From: Schizochytrium sp. TIO01 | Lineage: Eukaryota; Sar; Bigyra; Thraustochytrida; Thraustochytriidae | Assembly: GCA_004764695.1 (NCBI GenBank) | Contig: SMSO01000032.1 | Coordinates: 704,501 to 768,500 of the forward strand | Length of the DNA: 64,000 bases | Reading direction: 5' to 3' | Part shown: positions 60,711 to 64,000 of the stretch, piece by piece | Position numbering within the stretch: the first letter of the stretch is position 1 | Layout: each line of letters opens with the position of its first letter | Program-made: the position numbers and the translations under genes | The notes under the pieces: generated by a model | Database searches by the model: none | What the model was told of the DNA's origin: nothing | The model's input: the letters and a program-made list of their open reading frames with translations, nothing else

Positions 60711-62115
60711 TTACGATGAGTGCTTCTTCTTTGATGCAGCATGAGCCTCGTCCTCAACCTTCTGAGCAATGTCTCCATAGAATCGAGTCACCATCTTCAA
60801 CGCCTCTTCGCGAGTTTCCGGGAGCACGGAGCAAAGTTCGCGCTGCTGCTCACCTTCTACTTCAAAGGTGAAGTTAAACGAATTTGAAACATGAGTGTTG
60901 GTGGCTTCAGGGTTCACCACAGACGCAAGGACCTCCACATGGATAGATGGATTTTTATGAAGGCTCTTTGACGTAAAGAGCACACAAGATTCAAAGTGCA
61001 CAAGGTCACCAACATCCACAGGTGTACGGAAAACAACTTCGTCTACCTCACGAAATCGCGGGACTGACCCTCCGAAGACATAGGCTGTGGCATATGCAAG
61101 CTCATAGGCACGGCGCACGAGAAATCCACCAAAAATACGCCCAGCAGTGTTTCTTTGCTGAGGCTGCATGATGAAAATGTTGGAGTGCCTTGTCTGCGAG
61201 ACTGGGATGCGGTTTTTCATGGCCACTGAAGGCATGAACAAACGTGGCTTGGAATCAGCATAAAGCTCCTCCGCAGCTTGCTCAATGGTAATAACAGCAG
61301 TCTCGTCGCTCGCCTCACTGGTCAGAATACCCTCCAGATGTGACCGGTACAGCTTGGCATCCTTATGCTGCGTACGGAGAAGTTTGCGGTATTCTGCGCG
61401 ACGACGGCCCATCCTCAAAGGCCTCCTTCTCCTCTTCAGTTACCGGCTGCAGAGGGTTGATCCGTCGGGCGCGACCACTGTTCTTGTCACGAGCAACAAA
61501 AGTGAAGAGGGCCTCAAGCCACGGTTCGTCAGACCAGTTTGACCTGGCCTGCATTTGAATCTCCATTGATGAAGAACCTACCCAAGAGACCTTTCCGGAG
61601 AGTGTGATATCATGCTCAACCTTGGCTCGGTGAGCCATAGTGATGCGATCAATTGAAGCTGTCACAAGCATGACGGAGTCAAAGTTCGCATGTGTTGCCG
61701 AACAGTGACGAAACGCAATGTTGCCTGCAAGGGCATCCAAATCTTCTACAATGCGTCCAACGCGAACATTTCCCCAAGGGTTTAAGTACTTGTCGCGTAA
61801 AGAAGAATCCTTAGTGAAATTGTATGCGACTTCGGTTGCCATGGGTTCTTGTGCCACGAGTTCTTCAAGTTCCTCCGGTTTACGCAAAGACTTCTCACGT
61901 TTCACCTCAGATCTGCGTTGTCTCTTCGCAGCATCTCGCAGTTCCCACAGAAGGTTCACAATCGGCGTTTTGTGTTGTCCAGCTGCACGCGGGTTTTCGC
62001 CATCGTCTTCATTCACTTCATCAGCAGGGGGTAGGGTCTTGATGCCGCGGAAGCAGCCAACTGCCTGAGGCCGCAGCCTCACGCGCCCTTGTCTAAACAA
62101 AGCGGTAGCGAGCAT
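60711..62115 (-). CDS. Mitochondrial acyl-CoA thioesterase, ACOT9-like, with one frameshift
   Basis: This is a double-hotdog thioesterase that would hydrolyse acyl-CoA to fatty acid and CoA in mitochondria. The first frame starts at ATG 62,115 with an Arg-rich, acid-free leader (MLATALFRQGRVRLRPQ), a good mitochondrial presequence. The first hotdog (about residues 110-225) carries RVGRIVEDLDALAGNIAFRH, the ACOT9-type signature. After EAFEDG this frame is lost and runs to an early stop at 61,363. The reading resumes in a neighbouring frame as RRRAEYRKLL and continues through the second hotdog, with NTAGRIFGGFLVRRAYELA, to the TAA at 60,711. Dropping one base from the GGG at 61,408-61,410 on the - strand joins the two frames without loss, so this is either a one-base error in the sequence or a real mutation. 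Both halves are otherwise well conserved, which favours error or a very recent lesion. The nearest upstream gene on the same strand is not in the window. Confidence 0.88.
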
Positions 62116-62191
62116 TCTTGATCCACGCGCACTGGTCTGGGGAGAAACGGTATTGCCCAACCAGCCTTCTTGGCTCTCCAGAGTTGATTCT

Positions 62192-62198
62192 GATTTGC
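62192..62198 (-). promoter_or_regulatory. Upstream element of the thioesterase gene (GCAAATC)
   Basis: On the - strand this reads AAGCAAATCAGAATC, similar to the distal AQP-B element. Seven of the eight core bases match, and 76 bases separate it from the ATG. Confidence 0.4.
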
Positions 62199-62760
62199 TT
62201 CTTGCAAATTTTACTATTTTTTCTAATTTTGCTTTTCAGCTTTGCAACCAACCTTGCAAGAGCAATAGCAGTACCGGTAGGTAGAGTATCCATTCTCTCA
62301 TATGCAATCCACGAGGCCAAGTTTTTCGCAGCCAAGATCGCACGATTACTGCCTAGCAGAACACTAGCAACACCTACGCATGGGCAGAAAGGTCTTGCTA
62401 CCAAAATCGAAATGTACTTTGTATTTCATTCCCGGTGTCCACGCTTTGTTAAAACTGGCCAATTGTCATTTCAACTGAGCCACAAACAGGACGCTCTACG
62501 AAACAGCGCCGTACAAGTCCTGAAGCGGCAAAAGTCCTCCGTAGGTTGAGGAATAGACTGGCATGGGGTTCTCGCGTTGTCCTCGAGTTGTTCTTGAAGA
62601 GGTTTTCCAAGTTGTCAAAGATATTAGACCACCAGCCACTAGGCATATCTCTGAAATGATTGATCAAATCGTCATTTCAACACCAGGAGACTCAACATAA
62701 ATTACCTTAGTGGGCCACCTCGTATGCTTTTAGACCGCTACAGGCGCTGCTGATGGCGTG
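62199..62760. other. Region upstream of the thioesterase gene, no supported gene
   Basis: A T-rich run and short frames on both strands. The - strand frame at about 62,570-62,680 (reading DDLINHFRDMPSGWW) is open and protein-like and may belong to the lipase-like remnant to its right, but I cannot prove it. Confidence 0.4.
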
Positions 62761-63060
62761 TCATACATGCGTTGATGGTTCTGAAACGCAAAGATGGGCC
62801 AAACCCCACATCAACGTTCGCTGGACATAGCCGCTAAGAGTAATTAAGTTGTCCTTAAGCAAATTGCTACGCCATATATCGCTGGTATTCTTGTAGACGT
62901 CGCTTCCACTACAGTGTAGCCAGGGGGCACCCCAAGCGAGCCAATTGTAACTCGCTCAGACCTTGGTGGACTGGCCCGTGAGATTGTGGCCCGCAATAAA
63001 AACTTTGATCGCGTCATAAATCTCTTTCACGCCTTGTGAATAGCCGGCGCAAGCCTTACC
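62761..63060 (-). pseudogene. Possible remnant of a class 3 lipase gene
   Basis: One - strand frame stays open for about 100 codons except for a single TGA (62,956-62,958). Before that stop it reads GVKEIYDAIKVFIAGHNLTG, which resembles the nucleophile-elbow region of class 3 lipases, whose core is GHSLGG; here Asn replaces the catalytic Ser. After it come LAWGAPW, then SDIWRSNLLKDNLITLSGY, which resemble the family's G-x-P strand and the D-[LI]-[VI] region around the catalytic Asp. The linker between the first two parts is short for the family, and no start, N-terminal part or catalytic His is identified. I regard this as a broken copy if it is a lipase at all. Confidence 0.33.
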
Positions 63061-64000
63061 CAGTAAAACCTATCCAGTACGGCTAGAGCCAAATTGGGTT
63101 GTCCTCGTCGTCATCGCCACTGATCGATTCTGAAGCCATTTCCATAGATTATGATGTTAAACACATCAACCATTTGGCCCACAACACTACACACCGTGTG
63201 TAGTACTGCTAACTATCATGATGGCAGTAGGTATCTCCCTGCTTGTTGAGCGCTTGATGGTAGTGGTGGTGATGGTGGTGACTGGCTGATAAGCAGGTTG
63301 TTCATAGGTCTGAGTACGTAAAAGATAGGACAGCTTATGTAATTGGAGGACAACGCAGTTTGATGGCATCGATGATTGGTTTGATTGGAGGAGATAGGAC
63401 CCAGTCCTTCTGTGCGCCGACAGTCCAGAAAGTGACGTAATGATTCGTGAAAATGAAACATCATTGACTGTTTGACAGAGGAATTAATCCTCTATCTAAT
63501 ATTCGAGTATGAAAGAGATCTAACTCAGGAATTTGCTTTGCTTCACAAAACATTAATGGTGCTGCAGCTGGTACCGATACTACTAGTTGTTTCTTATTGC
63601 GGTAGAGGGGTACCAGGTCTGCAATTGGAACTGTCAATGTTGTCGCATACGTTAGATCAAAGTACCAAGTATACATGTGAGGTTGGATTTTGAGTTACCC
63701 GGGGAGCGTAGCAATATGTGTATCAACCCGGAACACCTGACTTCCAGCACGTTCAATACTTACCTAACAGAATTGCCAGCACATCATCATAGTTGCTACT
63801 ATGCCTTGCACCGTAGAAGGTGAAGGTGTAAAGAATAAACCACGAATACTCTTGGCAGCAGCGCTGCATAAATCATTCAAACATCAGATATGGATGATTC
63901 CCAATTTTTTCAAATGTTCGTGGACAATAAGCGCCTTCAAACAAAACAACAATATCCCAGTATGCGCTTCTTCAATAAAATAAACGAAAAAGAAAAATAC
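63061..64000. other. Right end of the window, no supported gene
   Basis: It contains GGT/GAT triplets at 63,256-63,281. Short frames on both strands (63,461-63,676 -, 63,472-63,693 +) match nothing I know; the - strand one could be an upstream part of the lipase-like remnant, but there is no motif to support that. Confidence 0.45.

Overview
The window is eukaryotic nuclear DNA. It is gene-poor, with six recognisable protein genes in 64 kb, all essentially intronless in their coding parts. It is very rich in microsatellites, and it carries eukaryotic markers: a FYVE zinc finger, a CAAX prenylation box and a mitochondrial presequence. Intron-poor genes, C/T-ending codons in the best-expressed genes and fungal/protist-type aquaglyceroporins would suit a stramenopile protist, perhaps a labyrinthulomycete (thraustochytrid). 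That placement is inference; nothing in the window proves it.

Layout. Positions 1-16,035 hold no gene I can support: simple repeats, minisatellites and a 384-base ATT tract. Three paralogous aquaglyceroporin genes follow, all on the + strand and 12-17 kb apart: 16,165-17,187 (AQP-A), 29,277-30,260 (AQP-B, with an altered first pore motif, NPC) and 47,063-48,043 (AQP-C). A decayed fragment of a fourth aquaporin lies on the - strand at about 44,844-45,036. The right end carries three - strand genes: a FYVE-domain protein (49,942-51,816), an ankyrin-repeat protein ending in a CAAX box (54,029-56,350) and a mitochondrial ACOT9-type double-hotdog acyl-CoA thioesterase (60,711-62,115), which is interrupted by one apparent frameshift. 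A weak, broken lipase-like remnant lies at about 62,761-63,060 on the - strand.

How the genes relate. The aquaporins form an expanded and decaying family, probably for glycerol and other small solutes. The FYVE and ankyrin/CAAX proteins are both probably peripheral membrane proteins, on PI3P endosomes and on prenylation-target membranes. The thioesterase acts on mitochondrial acyl-CoA. I see no operon-like or single-pathway logic among them.

The most interesting signal is regulatory. A short motif, GCAAATCC or a close variant, sits in gene orientation about 75-135 bases before the start codon of five of the six genes, with a second copy about 215-230 bases upstream of AQP-B and AQP-C. In a by-eye scan of the window I found the exact 8-mer only at these gene starts. 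It may be a core-promoter or initiator-region element of this organism.
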